64,000 nucleotides of DNA from Balaenoptera acutorostrata (GCF_949987535.1 NC_080069.1:40847269-40911268), one strand, 5' to 3'. Counted from the stretch's first letter, positions 46,170-58,104 are shown. The notes: generated from the sequence alone by a model not told the origin. A program made the numbers and translations.

Positions 46170-48290
46170 TGAGCTGGCTGGGTATTCATAGGAATAAGTG
46201 ACATATGAATAAGTGACCGGGTTCTCTTATGTGAACAAAAGGGGGGTGGGGCCCAGGAGGCACTCGAGAAAAATTGTTCGAAAAATGGACCAAGAACCCC
46301 CAAGGACAGAGGACAACAGGGAAGAGTTTCCCTAGCTGAGAGAAAGGAAAAGCTGCTCTGGGGGTTCAAAAAAAGAGACTGACAAACCTCAACTACAGAT
46401 GAGGGTCCATTTGGGGCAAACTTTCACACCCTGGGGCTTCACTAAAATGAAGATCTGAGTCTGGATTGCAGAACCACATCAGGGGTGACACTGTATCATG
46501 TATAAATGAGGTCCTTCCTGTAGCAAATTCCTTTTCTTTCCTGAATGAATTCACCTTATATCAAATGCTAAGAAATGAAAATGGTAGCAGGAAGGAGAGT
46601 TTCTCCATGAAGCAGAGCCTTGGGCTAAGGCTTATCTGCTCCTACTTTCTCAGGGAGTTCAATGCCAGGGAAGCAAGAGTGAGGGGTAAGGAGAGTGAGG
46701 CAAGGAAGGAGGCAGAGGCGGTAGGAAGAGTTAGCGAGCTAGCCCCTATGTGGGGTCCATGTGACTGACTGCTTGCCCACGGGCTTCTGGGAGGCTACAG
46801 GGAATACTGGGTCTCAAGAGAGTCTGAGTGAAGGGAAGATCGGGTGATAATTTATCTACAGGCTCCTGTCTCCTATTGCTCAAAAGTTCCAACACTGGGT
46901 CTTGACCTCCCTGCACTTCCATGTTGAGCTTGCACTGGCTTCGGAGTGAGTCCAACAGAGTTTGATATCTCAGCATCAATAGAGAGACACCCGGCTATGA
47001 GGTGAGAGATACGTAATGTGGGCAAGATGCAAGGTGCTGTGCAGTCCACTGGGGAACCTGCACAGAGCTGGTCATCGCAACAGGAGCTGGAGCAGAACAA
47101 AGTGGTCAATGGTCCCAAAGACAGGCAAAGCCAAGAGGATCTGAAGCAGTGCATGAGAGGTATCTGCTACAGGAAGGGTGCTAGGCAATAAGACCCCACT
47201 ATCTCTTTCCTCTGCCATTCCACCATGGCTGGACCCACCTTTCCCCACCCAGGTTTACAGACCCATCATTGCTTAAGCAGCCTCAGCTTACCCCAACCCC
47301 TTCCTAAATTTTCTTTGCTGAATATAAAATCTGCCTCCATGTCAGGCTGACTTGGCAACCCTCCCACCTTATGCCTGGATTCATTCTTGTTTTCCTGCCC
47401 CAAGGGGTGGCAAGTGTCTGTGCTGGTCACCACATACTCCCAGCTCCCAGCTCAAAGCTCGCAGTGCTGGAGTTTTCCCAGGCAGGCTCTTTCCTGGTAC
47501 AGGGATTCGGCTTGATCTCATTCTAGTTATCACTCCGGTAACCTTACCTGTCCCTCAGGCTCCCAGGGATACCTGGATCTGTGCCTCTAAACACAAGCTC
47601 AGTGACTATCCCTGTCCCCCAAGACAGATTCCTTAAAACCAGTTCCAGCTTGACAGATCTTTGAGGTATCTGTGCATAAGACTCCTCATTTCTGGGCCCA
47701 TCTGTTTCGAGGGACACTCAGCTTCTTCTTGACCCCTAGCCTCGACTGGAGGTTGATTTTAATCTCAGACACAAACTTTTCCCCTGGGCTAATTCCCTAC
47801 TACTTGTTGGATCTGCTCATCATCATTGTGCCCAGGTCTAAATCCCAGCAGCTGCCTGGCCCTACACCTGCCCTGTCTGGCTGCCATGTCATCTCTGTGA
47901 ATTCTACACTACGGTGACAACAGCTAATCAGGAGTTGATGGAGACTTCATCCTTAGTTGCCTTCTGGCACAGTTCTGAGTAAAATGGTGCACATGCTCAC
48001 CTCCACGGCCAGGTAGAGACAGGGATGCAGACACATGTTACTTATCACGTGGCTTAATGTGGACAAAGCCCTAGGTGATTCTGCATGTGGAGGAAACTGG
48101 GTTCACCAGCCTGGAAACAGCCATGGAGAGGAAGAAGGTCAACTGGGAGAGCACAAGAAAATCAGCCTCTTCCCAGAGCATGTGCTGCAATGCAGCACAC
48201 ACCTGAGGTAAGGGGCAGGCTGTTATCTATCGCTCCATCTCTTTCTCTCTCCATCTCTCTGTACTTCTTCTTCTTCTGACTTTCTTTTAA
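46170..48290. other. Intronic stretch with no recognised feature
   Basis: Nothing firm. A short pyrimidine-rich TTC run lies near 48267-48278. Confidence 0.35.
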
Positions 48291-48294
48291 TTTT

Positions 48295-48431
48295 ATTCTT
48301 CATGTAATACCACGATACAGATGGCAGATCTGGTACTTAAAGGCCTGCCCAAGGCTAGCAGCTTCCCGGCTGCAGACCTAGAATAGAGCCCTAGCTCTCT
48401 GACTCTGAATCCAGGGCCCACTACCCTCCAC
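48295..48431 (-). repeat. MIR SINE fragment
   Basis: 'cctgcccaaggctagcagct', 'ctctgactctgaatccaggg cccactaccctccactgc' matches the antisense MIR end ('ctctgactccaaagcccatg ctcttaaccactgc'). Confidence 0.6.
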
Positions 48432-48453
48432 TGCATGGTGGAGGGTAGTGGGC
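48416..48453 (+). repeat. Perfect 16-bp inverted repeat (hairpin)
   Basis: GCCCACTACCCTCCAC (48416-48431), a 6-nt spacer TGCATG, then the exact complement GTGGAGGGTAGTGGGC (48438-48453). The left arm belongs to the antisense MIR. The right arm does not continue the MIR, so it looks like an inverted copy of the left arm. Confidence 0.95.
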
Positions 48454-48455
48454 AT

Positions 48456-48471
48456 GGTGTCCTGGGACACC
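48456..48471 (+). repeat. Second small inverted repeat
   Basis: GGTGTCC TG GGACACC: two 7-bp arms separated by two bases, starting two bases after the larger hairpin. Confidence 0.85.
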
Positions 48472-48474
48472 AAT

Positions 48475-49305
48475 CTGTGTCCTCTCCTGGGAACCACACA
48501 GGGAGGGCAGACTCTGAGGCCGAAATGTAGGATCTCTCTCCTCCAGTAAGATGTGATCGGGAGACAGGCAGAGCAAGAAATAGCTCCATTTTTCTACCTG
48601 CAAAACTGAGCTTTAAATGACTTGCCTCTGGGCATCTGTGCTCTGTCCACTAGCCCAGAGTCACCTGGGGCAGAATCACTGTCTTGCTCTAGCTTGTCCC
48701 TCTGACAAGACGCCTTAAACTTCTTTGGTAAGCTTGGTGGAGTAAGAAACCATGAGGGAGGTCATGGTCTTATCACAGCTATGACTTTCATGCTGAGTGC
48801 TTAATCACTCACATTAATGGGAAGGGGGTTACATCTTTAGAAATGCTTTTTCCCAAGGTTAATATTTCATGCTAAATCTATTCACTCTTTTGACATTTTT
48901 ATGACCTGTGTACAGCAGTCTCACATGTTCACAATAATGTTCAAATTGAAAGAGTATGATGATCACTTCACAATATAAAAAATACTCTTTGTTAAGTCAA
49001 TTTTAAGCATCTTGTTATATTTGAGACTTCCATCCAATCAGATATCTTCCTTTTAAAGCTCTGCCTCCTGTGTTTTCCCAGGACTGTTACAATATTGAAA
49101 GGCTAAGAAGAGAATGTTGACTTCTCTGGGGATCTCAGGTGTCCATGTGTTTCTTGTCCCCTCTTAAAGGCTAATGACCTTTAGACAAATGAATGTGATC
49201 TACTGAGTTAAAAACTTTATGAGTCTGTAATTGTTAGCTTAAATTTGGACCTGATCTCGAGTTTCTGTTTAGTTGGCTAGATAAAGGTGGTATGTACCAG
49301 TGCTG
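48475..49305. other. Intronic stretch with no recognised feature
   Basis: No exon or recognisable repeat. Confidence 0.35.
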
Positions 49306-49309
49306 GAAA

Positions 49310-49475
49310 CATCACCAATGCCCGTTCCAGGCCATATGCTGGTTCTTTACATACGTTCATTTATTTAATTCTTGCAACAGCCCAGCAAGCTAGGCATTAT
49401 GATGTCCAATTCTCAGAAAAAGAAACAGGGGCTCAGAGAGGCTAAACGATTTGCCCAAGTGTGTGACAGAATCAC
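49310..49475 (-). repeat. MIR SINE fragment
   Basis: Clear antisense MIR: 'gttctttacatacgttcatt tatttaattcttgcaacagc', 'ggcattatgatgtccaattc', 'caggggctcagagaggctaa acgatttgcccaagtg'. Confidence 0.85.
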
Positions 49476-49479
49476 TCCA

Positions 49480-50630
49480 GCAGCGCCTTGACTTCCAAGG
49501 CCAAAATCATCTGGAATTGCTGGAATTCTCATGGTGCCTTGGATTCAGTTCAGAACCTACAGAAGTCATACCTGTTCTTCACTTGGGCGTCTGGGATGCC
49601 ATGGGCCCTGATGGGGCAGAGTGAGACTCAAGAGTCCACCCCAATGCAAAAAAAAAAAAAAAAGCCGGGGATAAGGAGTGATCTTTCCTTAAATTCTACC
49701 AACTTTGTAATTTTTCGGGGTAGAGGTGGAGAACAGCAACAGTATGTAGTCATCCTTGGACACGCAGTCCAGTGCAGTGTGATTCTTTCTGAAGCCCAGC
49801 AGGCTTTCTACAGCAGTTCCTGCTGACAGGGGGCCAGGAGCTGCCTGCATCTCAGTAGGAATCTATGGACTACATTCCCCTTAGGGAAGGCTCTGCAAGG
49901 AAAAAAATATATAAAATTTCCAAGACTTTTCTGTTTCTAAGGACTCACGTGGAGTTTATCATTCACTTTGCTATTTTTAAAATGGTCTAAGGCTACGTCT
50001 AAGCCCTGAACACAGTGTCGCCTTTTCTCAGGGACAATCCACCCCCCGCCCGCCACCCCCGGTTGGAGCATGTTGTATGCATTGCAACTGGGCTGTCTGT
50101 ACATCCGTCCTTCTGCACGTTAGTGATTCATCTGGGTCTAATTTAGGCCCCAACACACACTGGGCAGGAACTCTTCAATCCCATGTTCTCTTCAATGTTC
50201 AGCAGATTTTGTTCACTCAACAAATGTTAAATGCCAGTAATAACTAACACTTTCTCTCTCTAAATAAAGCACTATTTTGAGACAGCATATGCATGACCAT
50301 TCTGATTTAATCTTTTATTTAGAGAACAGGAAAAAAAAAAAAAAAGCCACACACAGATTTGTCAGCAATGCTTGAGTTTCGAAGTCTGAAACTGGGTCAT
50401 GGTAACGGGATGGAAGATATGGAATGCTGAAGAATCTGGAAGCACTGAAATTATCTGGGGATGGGAATAATAAAAAGTGTCTTCTGCAAGACATCTTGAA
50501 GGAGAAAGGGTGGGAGAATGGAAAGAGCACTGGATGGGGACTTGCTGCTGAGCCAGGGCAGAATTAGCTGGCAGCTTCATCTCTGTGGGACTTGGGGGTC
50601 AAATTGGATGATACCTGAGAAAAGTCTGCT
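49480..50630. other. Intronic stretch with two A-runs
   Basis: A15 at about 49648-49662 and A15 at about 50331-50345. Neither is preceded by a SINE or retrocopy that I recognise, although an unrecognised retroposed fragment before either tail is possible. Confidence 0.35.
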
Positions 50631-50634
50631 CGTT

Positions 50635-51950
50635 CACTTAAATTAGTCATTCGTTGAGCACATATTTATTCAGTGTCTACTCTGTATTCAATATGGGGAA
50701 AATATTGGTGAACACGGTCCTACCCCTAACAGAATTTAGAGATATTCATCAAATAATCTCAAAATAGGTGTGAAATTCAAGTGTAAGAAATGTTGTAGAG
50801 GAGAGGTACATGATACATAAAAATAGGAGAGAGAGTCAAAATATCTAATAAGCACGGACTAAAGGTAACCTACATAAAGCTTTGGTGGCTGAAGTTTCCA
50901 TGTGTGTCTGGAGACAACTCTCCAGTGGCTGAAGGAAGTAGACTTGGGGTGGCGGCTATTTACTAACTTGTGCAGAAATATTTCAGATTTTGCAACTAGT
51001 GCTCTGGCTGAATACTGGCATTGTCCAATAGCTGCTAAGAGCAGGATTTGCTTTGGGCTGGAAGACTGGTAAGAGGCTTCATATGGGGGTGACATTTGGG
51101 CCAAGACATGAAGAATAAGTAAGAACTAACTAGGGGAAGAGAGGAGGAAAATTATTCTAGGCATAGTGAGTGGAGCATGTTCCAAAGCCCCGTGGCAGAA
51201 GGGAACAAAACTTGTTTGAGGAGCTTAAGAAAGTCCAGAAGGGCAAGAGTGCAGTAAGCAATGGAAGCCGAATAGGGGATGAGGCAGCAGATTTGGATAA
51301 GATCCAGAACTTGTAAGATCTTGAAGGTCAGTGAAAGGATTTCATTTTTTTCCCTCTGAGAAATGGGAAATCATTAAAGATTTTAAGCTGAAAAGGGCAT
51401 GGCCAGATTTGCATTTTACAAAGAACACTTAAGCTGCTGTGTAGAGCAGGGATGGCACTAGGAGCAGCTGAAAGGCTGCTGTGGTCATCCAGCGGAGAGG
51501 TTGGTGGCTCAGACTAGGATACTGGTGATAAGGGTAGAAAAAGTATATAGTTTCTTGTTTGCTAAATTGGTAGATGACGGCCGTCCACTGAGCTAGGAAA
51601 CACTCAAGTAGGCCTGGGACCATGTTGGAGTTGGGAGCCAGAGAGAGACTGTTGGAAGGGAAGGGGCTGATCATGTTGCAGTGGAGGGGCCACTGCAGTA
51701 TCCAAGGGGAAACCTGGGTGCAGGGAAATAGTCCGGACTGGAGGTGTGCATTTGTGAGTCATCTTTGCAGCAGGGGTCACTGATGCCTAGATGGTGCAGG
51801 AGAAGCCTAGGGAAGAGCAGTGGGCCGAGGAGGGGGCTTGAGAAATTCCAAAAGTTAATGGCCGGCCCTCTATCTAAGAAAGAGTAACTAGAGTGGACAG
51901 GGAAAAATAAAGTGGTCCAGTATCAAGGAAGCCAAGGAGAGAAAAAATTC
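50635..51950 (-). repeat. Long L2 LINE fragment(s)
   Basis: Antisense L2 order over about 1.3 kb: 'gttgagcacatatttattca gtgtctac', 'gtggcagaagggaacaaaac', 'aagatcttgaaggtcagtga aaggatttcat', 'ggcatggccagatttgcatt ttacaaag' and 'gctgctgtgtagagcaggga'. Internal gaps and other insertions were not resolved. Confidence 0.75.
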
Positions 51951-52054
51951 CAAGAGGGCATGGATGACAATTGTCAAATGGGATGAGGATGAAAAGGCCC
52001 ATCAGCTTGAGCTCCCGAGAGAGTTCACTGAAGATTTAGTGAGAGCTGCTATAA

Positions 52055-52250
52055 TTTCTTTTAACTTTTCACTTTGAACTAATTAAAGACTCACAAATAA
52101 TTGCCAGTATAGTGCAGAGAGGTCCCCTGAACCATCATCCAGCTCCCCAGATGTAACATCTCACACAGCTACAACATCAAAACCAGGAAACTGACATTGG
52201 CGCAATACAATGAATTCAACCACAGACCTTAATCATACTACAGTAAGAGC
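52055..52250. repeat. Old interspersed repeat, probably L1-derived
   Basis: 'aattgccagtatagtgcaga gaggtcccctgaacc', 'acatcaaaaccaggaaactg acattggcgcaatacaatga' is a very common mammalian repeat motif that I believe belongs to old L1 5' regions. The family is uncertain. Confidence 0.5.
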
Positions 52251-52259
52251 TGCTCTGAT

Positions 52260-52735
52260 GGAACAATGAGGCCAGTAGTGGGCGGGCCAGGGAGTAAAAG
52301 GAAGGAAGAGAGACATGGCACAGAGTAAATATTTATTGTATTCCACTCTGTGCTAAGCATGAGGCCAGACCCTGGGCACAGTGTGGAGCCCTGAGGAAAC
52401 CTTGACATCCTTCACATTCTCAGGATCTGGACAAGGAGTCAGGGGAAGAGGAAGCTGAGGGTAAAAATCTACCTGTGGCAGTGGGTGCCAGCGTCAGAGT
52501 CCACAGCGGGTCAGGGATCAGGGGCACTAGTGGTGAGTCACTGAGTACAGGCTCTGAACCCCGGCAGTGGCTGGAGAAAGTACACATCCAGAGACAGAAG
52601 CATCAAGGCTCTTCCTTCAGGACAGATTTTCTGCGGATTTTGTCAACCCGATGCCTCTCAGATTTTAGAGGCTTTTAAGAGCAGGGGACCTTTCTACAGT
52701 GGAGCCCAAAACATTTTACATCTCTTGCGTTTTCT
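52260..52735. other. Intronic stretch with a possible L2 piece
   Basis: 'gtaaatatttattgtattcc actctgtgctaagcatgagg' (about 52325-52365) looks like an antisense L2 end. The rest is unrecognised. Confidence 0.4.
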
Positions 52736-52739
52736 ACTT

Positions 52740-52900
52740 AAATTTTAGAGGGAAATTTAGCTAGTGGGTAGGAGTAACATTCCTAACAAGCCCATTTTAT
52801 AGATGAATGCACTGAACCCCAAGACATAGGGGAGCTCATGTCGCCCAACCACATAGCAAGGGCCTTCCTAGATCTTGGAATTCAGACTTGATGACATTTC
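52740..52900 (-). repeat. MIR SINE fragment
   Basis: 'aagcccattttatagatgaa tgcactgaaccccaagacat aggggagctcatgtcgccca accacatagc' is antisense MIR. Confidence 0.65.
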
Positions 52901-52904
52901 CATT

Positions 52905-54880
52905 CCATTGCCATAGAGGTCCCTTCTTCCTGCTTTGCCCTGGATCTCAAGAAACAGATTCTACTGAGCTGTATAAGTAGTCATTGCCTCCTATGAGAGT
53001 TTGAAGATTTTCTTTTGTCTAATACCACCCAAGTTGGCTACCCCCAGGTAACAAATAGCCAACAGTATCACAGGACATGTTTTAAATTTGTTTATTGTTA
53101 CGGCTGATGGATGGCCAACAACCAGAAAAATAATGAAGTATATGAAACCTTGAGGATAGATGTTACTGCTGCTCCTCATTCCAACTCCTACCCCACTGGG
53201 CTCATTCCGTGAAGCTGTGTTCTCAAGATGGAAGGAGGCAAAGAAGAGGAAGTCAAAGGAAGAGACACAGGTGGAATGCGGCAGCAAGACCTGGATCCCC
53301 ATGGGACTGGGGCTGCAGTCAGCCTCATTCAGACAGGTGTGCTGGGAGGTTCCCCTCGCCCGCCTCATTCCATCTCAGCTGCTGGGACTTAAAGAGTGCT
53401 GGCTGCTGTGTGAGAGAAGCTGTAACAGGAGGTTCTGGTCCTGCATACTAATTGGCCCATTTTAATGACTTTTCATCCCCTCCCTGCAACTGCAACAATC
53501 CCCTCTTCCGAAATCGCCTGCTCCTAGCGGAGGAGGCTGCTACCATGGCAACCAAGCCTTCCAAGGCTGAGAAAACTCACCATAGAGATGTGGGGAGAAA
53601 AATTCCACTGTTGGATTTCCAAAGAAGAAGGGCTCAAAGGGGAGGGAGAAGGATAACAAAGATTTGGGAGAGGATGTGACTGGAGTCAGGGAGCTTTCCC
53701 GGCTAAGGGCTGTGGGTGCACTATACAAACGTGCAACCAGACACATAAACCCACAGAGATAAGATCAGAGGGGGCCTGGCTCTCTGAGACACCATCCATC
53801 TACATACACTTATGTTCATATCACCTCACCCACGGGGTGCCCAGTACAGAAGAGTGAAGACAGGAACACGTCTGCAATGGCCTGTCTCCTTAATAAAATG
53901 CTCCCTCCATCCTCTGTAAAATACAGAGAAGTTCGAATGTGCTCTGATCAAAATGTGGACTTTGTCACTGAGAGCTTTTGTTATTGTTTTTGCTCTACTA
54001 GAAACTCATATTTGAAACATATTTGAAATTATATCTTCTTTGAAAAGAGAGGAAATATATTCGACATGACGTGTATATTGTTTGTTTGGTGCATTTGTTT
54101 GGAGGCAGTCTGCTCCCACCTACCGTGACCCAAGACTTTGTGATGTTGCCGTGGGGAAAGACGCCAGGCCAACAGCATCTGGAGCTTCTTAAATAGGACA
54201 AAAAAAGCAACAGACAGGGGTGTTTGGTGATCCCCTCTAATTCTGGGGTCCCCCTTAGCATTGTCTGAAGCTCTATCCTTCCTGAAATATTTTAATTCAT
54301 TCCCCTCTGTTCCTTCAAGCTCCCCTTCAGATCCCTTTTCTTCCTGTTTCTAAAGCAAGGCAGTGCCTTTTGCGTCTTGAACCCGTGGCATCATTTCTGA
54401 AACACCCCAGTGTTCAGGAGCTGGCGCACATAATGTCAAAAGGGGTGTTTAGTTCTCAAAACCAAAGCAAACACACACACAAATGTTCTCTCCGGGACCA
54501 ACGTGGGAGAGAGTTTCTAAAGGCCGACCACAAGCTGATTGTGTTTCTGACAGCCCCCTTCTCTCAAAGGAACGGGCAAATTCCCCCACGCCTTTCTATG
54601 TGCCTGACAACTCCCAGAACCGAGCCAGGGCTGGGAGCTCACTTCAGATCCAAGCCAGAAAAGCCTGAGAGCAGGAGATGGCCTGTGCTTGGAGAATGAA
54701 GCACTGGAAACCACACAAAAACAGGAAGCACTTATTTTTCAGATGGAACAGAGAAAAGCCTTCTTTGGTTGTGTAAGATACACAACAATGTCACATTTAC
54801 CTTTGTTCCTCTGATGTCATTTTTGACACAAAGACTTTGTGACATGCTTGACTCCCAAGCCCTGGCTTTCAATGTGACAT
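52905..54880. other. Intronic stretch with no recognised transposon
   Basis: About 2 kb without a recognised repeat. It holds an RFX X-box-like palindrome at 53539-53552. No exon signature was seen. Confidence 0.4.
53539..53552 (+). promoter_or_regulatory. RFX X-box-like motif
   Basis: GCTACCATGGCAAC agrees with the X-box palindrome GTTRCCATGGYAAC at 13 of 14 positions. RFX-family binding is inferred only. Confidence 0.45.
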
Positions 54881-54884
54881 TTGA

Positions 54885-55100
54885 TAAATCTTTCACTCAT
54901 TTCTTTTCAACAGATACTTATTGAACAAACTCTGCTATATGCCAGAAACACAAAGACGAATATCCGCCTGGCCTCCTTTTAGAGAGTAGTGGAGATGATA
55001 GCAATCTCTTACATTTGCAGACTACTTCTAGTTTCCAAAGCACTTCACACACATCATCTAATTTAATTCTGCGGACCAGCCTGCCTGGCAGAGTGTAGAT
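54885..55100 (-). repeat. L2 end and possible MIR fragment
   Basis: 'cactcatttcttttcaacag atacttattgaacaaactct gctatatgccagaaaca' is an antisense L2 end. 'tttccaaagcacttcacaca catcatctaatttaattctg' just after it resembles antisense MIR. Confidence 0.55.
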
Positions 55101-55104
55101 AAAG

Positions 55105-56555
55105 CCTGGGCTGCCTGAGCAAGGAATGAGAGGCAGGAAACCCTTGACAAAAGATGCCACCAGGGTTGGCGGGTGTTATCCTTGATATTAGCAACTCACT
55201 TTGCACCTAGGAAATTTAGGTGCTAAAAGTACATGTTCTCTGGGTACCAAAGTGCAAGGCTGAGTATGCAGAGCCTCTCGGGAGATTAAGTATGTTATCC
55301 TTCAAAGAAATCTTTGAAAGTGAGGACACTTTATTCAGAAAGAAAATTGGCTTTACTCCCAAAGAGGACTACAAAGAAGATATTTTCAAAGAGATGGCTT
55401 AATGAGGTAGAAAGAATACTGAACAAGGAGTTGGGAGGTTGATGGCCTGGTCCTACTCTGTGGCTTTTGGCAAATGAGGAAATTGGGCCAGATTATTTCT
55501 AAACTGTAGGTCAAAAATTCTGCATGATTGACCAGACGGGTTTGCCATTTTAAATGTTGTTTAGCAGTTTCTGAAAAAGGTTTGAGCAAATGCAGTTTTA
55601 GAAATTATGTAATTATTGTTACTTACATGTGTATTTATATAATTGTCAAGACTGGTCCAATGTCAAGGGCTAAATAGCATTTTCTAGGTCTTATTTTGAG
55701 GTCTCCTGTCACATGTACTACAGGAAGGATAAGGATGGGAAGCATAAAGCCTGGAACAAAATAGACATTCCATCAATATTTTCTTCATAAACACATGAAG
55801 ACACAGATGAATGAATGAATAAATGAGGCACACAAGACCTTAGAGAGAAAAGACCAGAATTTTGTCCTGACAACAACCTGGAGAATGCAAAAGGATATGG
55901 TTCTGAGAAGTGTATCAAAGTATCTTGCACCAAAAACAAAAGCCATGTAACCAGGAAACAAAATAGTGCCTTGCAGGGAAGTGGGGTGGGTGGGTACATG
56001 TGTACAAGAAGTTTTAGTTTCGATCCTTTAGTCCTACTATTGTTTCCTCAAGGTTAGTTTGGTGATTTATTGTTAAGTAGCTGAGTTGCTTGTGTTCTCT
56101 GATGCTAGATATTTGTATTTGGAAAACACAACCAACCCCAAGCCAACACAATTCTGTGCAGATCCAAGCATCAGATTTAAGTCCAGAGTCCCAGCTTATA
56201 GCAAAGACATTTGTCATTTGATGTCACCTCCTGCCATCAGATAAGTCACTCATGGTCCCTTCTGCTCCTTGGCATTTTGGCTTGTGGGCTGTCACATTGA
56301 CAGTGCCCCCAAGCTTATGTCCACCCTGTCTGCTGTGTAGGTGCACCCTGAAGGACTTGACACCTCTAGACTGTGTCTCCCGGGGAAATGTGCTCATTCT
56401 TCTGGATCTTGTCAACTCCCTTCAAAATACTGCACAGGCTTCTTAATATCGCTCTATGAACCACCCCCCCCCCCCCCACAATACATGAGAGCATCTAGCA
56501 TTTACTTTTTCTGATAAAACCACTTATGGGATTATCATTTTATGCATAAACTTTG
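55105..56555. other. Intronic stretch with weak L2 traces
   Basis: 'gcctggaacaaaatagacat tccatcaata' with 'gatgaatgaatgaataaatg' (about 55748-55826) is probably a sense L2 3' end. A C14 run lies at 56464-56477. Otherwise nothing was recognised. Confidence 0.4.
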
Positions 56556-56559
56556 TCCT

Positions 56560-56665
56560 TCCAATAACATTAAAACGTGTAGAGTGGAAACTGTATTTGG
56601 TGCATATCTGTGTCCCCAGAGTGTCCAGTAGGTGTTAAATAAGCATTTGTTGATTGATGGTGATG
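56560..56665 (+). repeat. L2 LINE 3' end
   Basis: 'catatctgtgtccccagagt gtccagtaggtgttaaataa gcatttgttgattga' matches the sense L2 terminus. Confidence 0.7.
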
Positions 56666-56685
56666 ACAAACTGAAATTTTCATGG

Positions 56686-57142
56686 TGTAATCACAGTTTG
56701 GGCATACAAAAATGGACTTGGGCGGCCATTGAGAATCTGGTCTTAGACATGTCTCTGCATCCCTGAAAATCTGGACTTTCTTTGAGCTGTACCAGGTCCA
56801 AGGACATCACCAGCCATATTCAGAACAACACCTGCCAGCTGCAACCTTACAGTCTCAAGGTCTCCCTTTATAATCATGCCATCATTTCGGGCCCCAACCA
56901 ATCCTTACTTAACAATCACCGTAACTTCTTGCCAGCTCCAATTATAATTCTTAATCAACAACTCATATAACTAACTATAACTTTGCTGTGTTTGCCTTTA
57001 TAAGCCTCCCCATTTTGTAGTCTAGTGGAACATAATTCAGGTGCTTCTTAAATCTTGTGTCTCCTGGGCTGTAGTCCTAACAAACCCAAATGAACACCTT
57101 TTTATTTCAATCAGGTCTCTGCCTCTAAAATTTTGGTTAACA
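56686..57142 (+). mobile_element. Solo LTR of an endogenous retrovirus (ERV1/gamma-like)
   Basis: A 457-bp element with TG..CA ends flanked by the 4-bp direct repeat ATGG (56682-56685 and 57143-57146). A 4-bp duplication is typical of gammaretrovirus-like ERV1 elements. Promoter-like parts are in the expected order: a TATA-like 'cctttataagcctcccc' near 56994-57010, then an R-like region with 'tgtgtctcctgggctgtagt' and 'ctttttatttcaatcaggtc'. No internal gag, pol or env sequence adjoins it. It lies antisense to NTRK2. The family is not named. Confidence 0.7.
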
Positions 57143-57426
57143 ATGGATAATAAATACATCATGGTATGCATAATAAATACATTAAGGAAGTAACTGCAGC
57201 ATTTAAAAAGTGTCAAATTAGAAATTTACAACTTTTAAGCATAGGCAAATATAGAGCATTAATTATATGTGGACCAGAATTGTAAAAAAAAAATTTTAAG
57301 TACAATAACAGTTCAGAAGTTCCATCATTAAAATTCTTATTGTAAAAATAAATTAAAATTTGTATTTTCTGCATCATAAGTATACTTTAGTAGTGGTAAG
57401 TTTAACAATGAAGAAGAAACTATTTA

Positions 57427-58084
57427 CTGGGCATATACCCTGAGAAAACCATAATTCAAAAAGAGTCATGTACAATGTTCATTGCAGCTCTATTTACAAT
57501 AGCCAGGACATGGAAGCAACCTAAGTGTCCATCGATGGATGAATGGATAAAGAAGATGTGGCACATATATACAATGGAATATTACTCATCCATAAAAAGA
57601 AACGAAATTGAGTTATTTGTAGTGAGGTGGATGGACATAGAGTCTGTCATACAGAGTGAAGTAAGTCAGAAAGAGAAAAGCAAATACCGTATGCTAACAC
57701 ATATATATGGAATCTAAAAAAAAAAAAATGGTTATGAAAAACCTAGGGGCAGGACAGGAATAAAGATGCAGACGTAGAGAATGGACTTGAAGACACAGGG
57801 AGGGGGAAGGGTAAGCTGGGACAAAGTGAGAGAGTGGCATAGACATATATATACTACCAAATGTAAAATAGATAGCTAGTGGGAAGCAGCTGCATAGCAC
57901 AGGGAGATCAGCTTGGTGCTTTGTGACCACCTAGAGGGGTGGGTTAGGGAGGGTGGGAGGAAGACGCAAGAGGGAGGAGATATGGGGATATATGTATACG
58001 TATAGCTGATTCACTTTGTTATAAAGCAGAAACTAACACACCATTGTAAAGAAATTATACTCCAATAAAGATGTTAAAAAAAAA
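57427..58084 (+). mobile_element. 5'-truncated young L1
   Basis: Starts inside the ORF2 C-terminal coding region ('ctgggcatataccctgagaa aacc') and ends with the 3' UTR 'tactccaataaagatgttaa' plus an A tail. It is closely similar to the tail of the full-length L1 at 20018-27234, differing at scattered positions and by an A-run. A 16-bp duplication with one mismatch flanks it (57411-57426 AAGAAGAAACTATTTA and 58085-58100 AAGAAGAAATTATTTA). Confidence 0.92.
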
Positions 58085-58104
58085 AAGAAGAAATTATTTA
58101 AAGA

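Noticed and set aside
49648..50345. Two A15 runs as tails of processed pseudogenes
   Set aside because: The sequence before each run matched no gene I recognise and no flanking duplication was seen. Left as simple A-runs.
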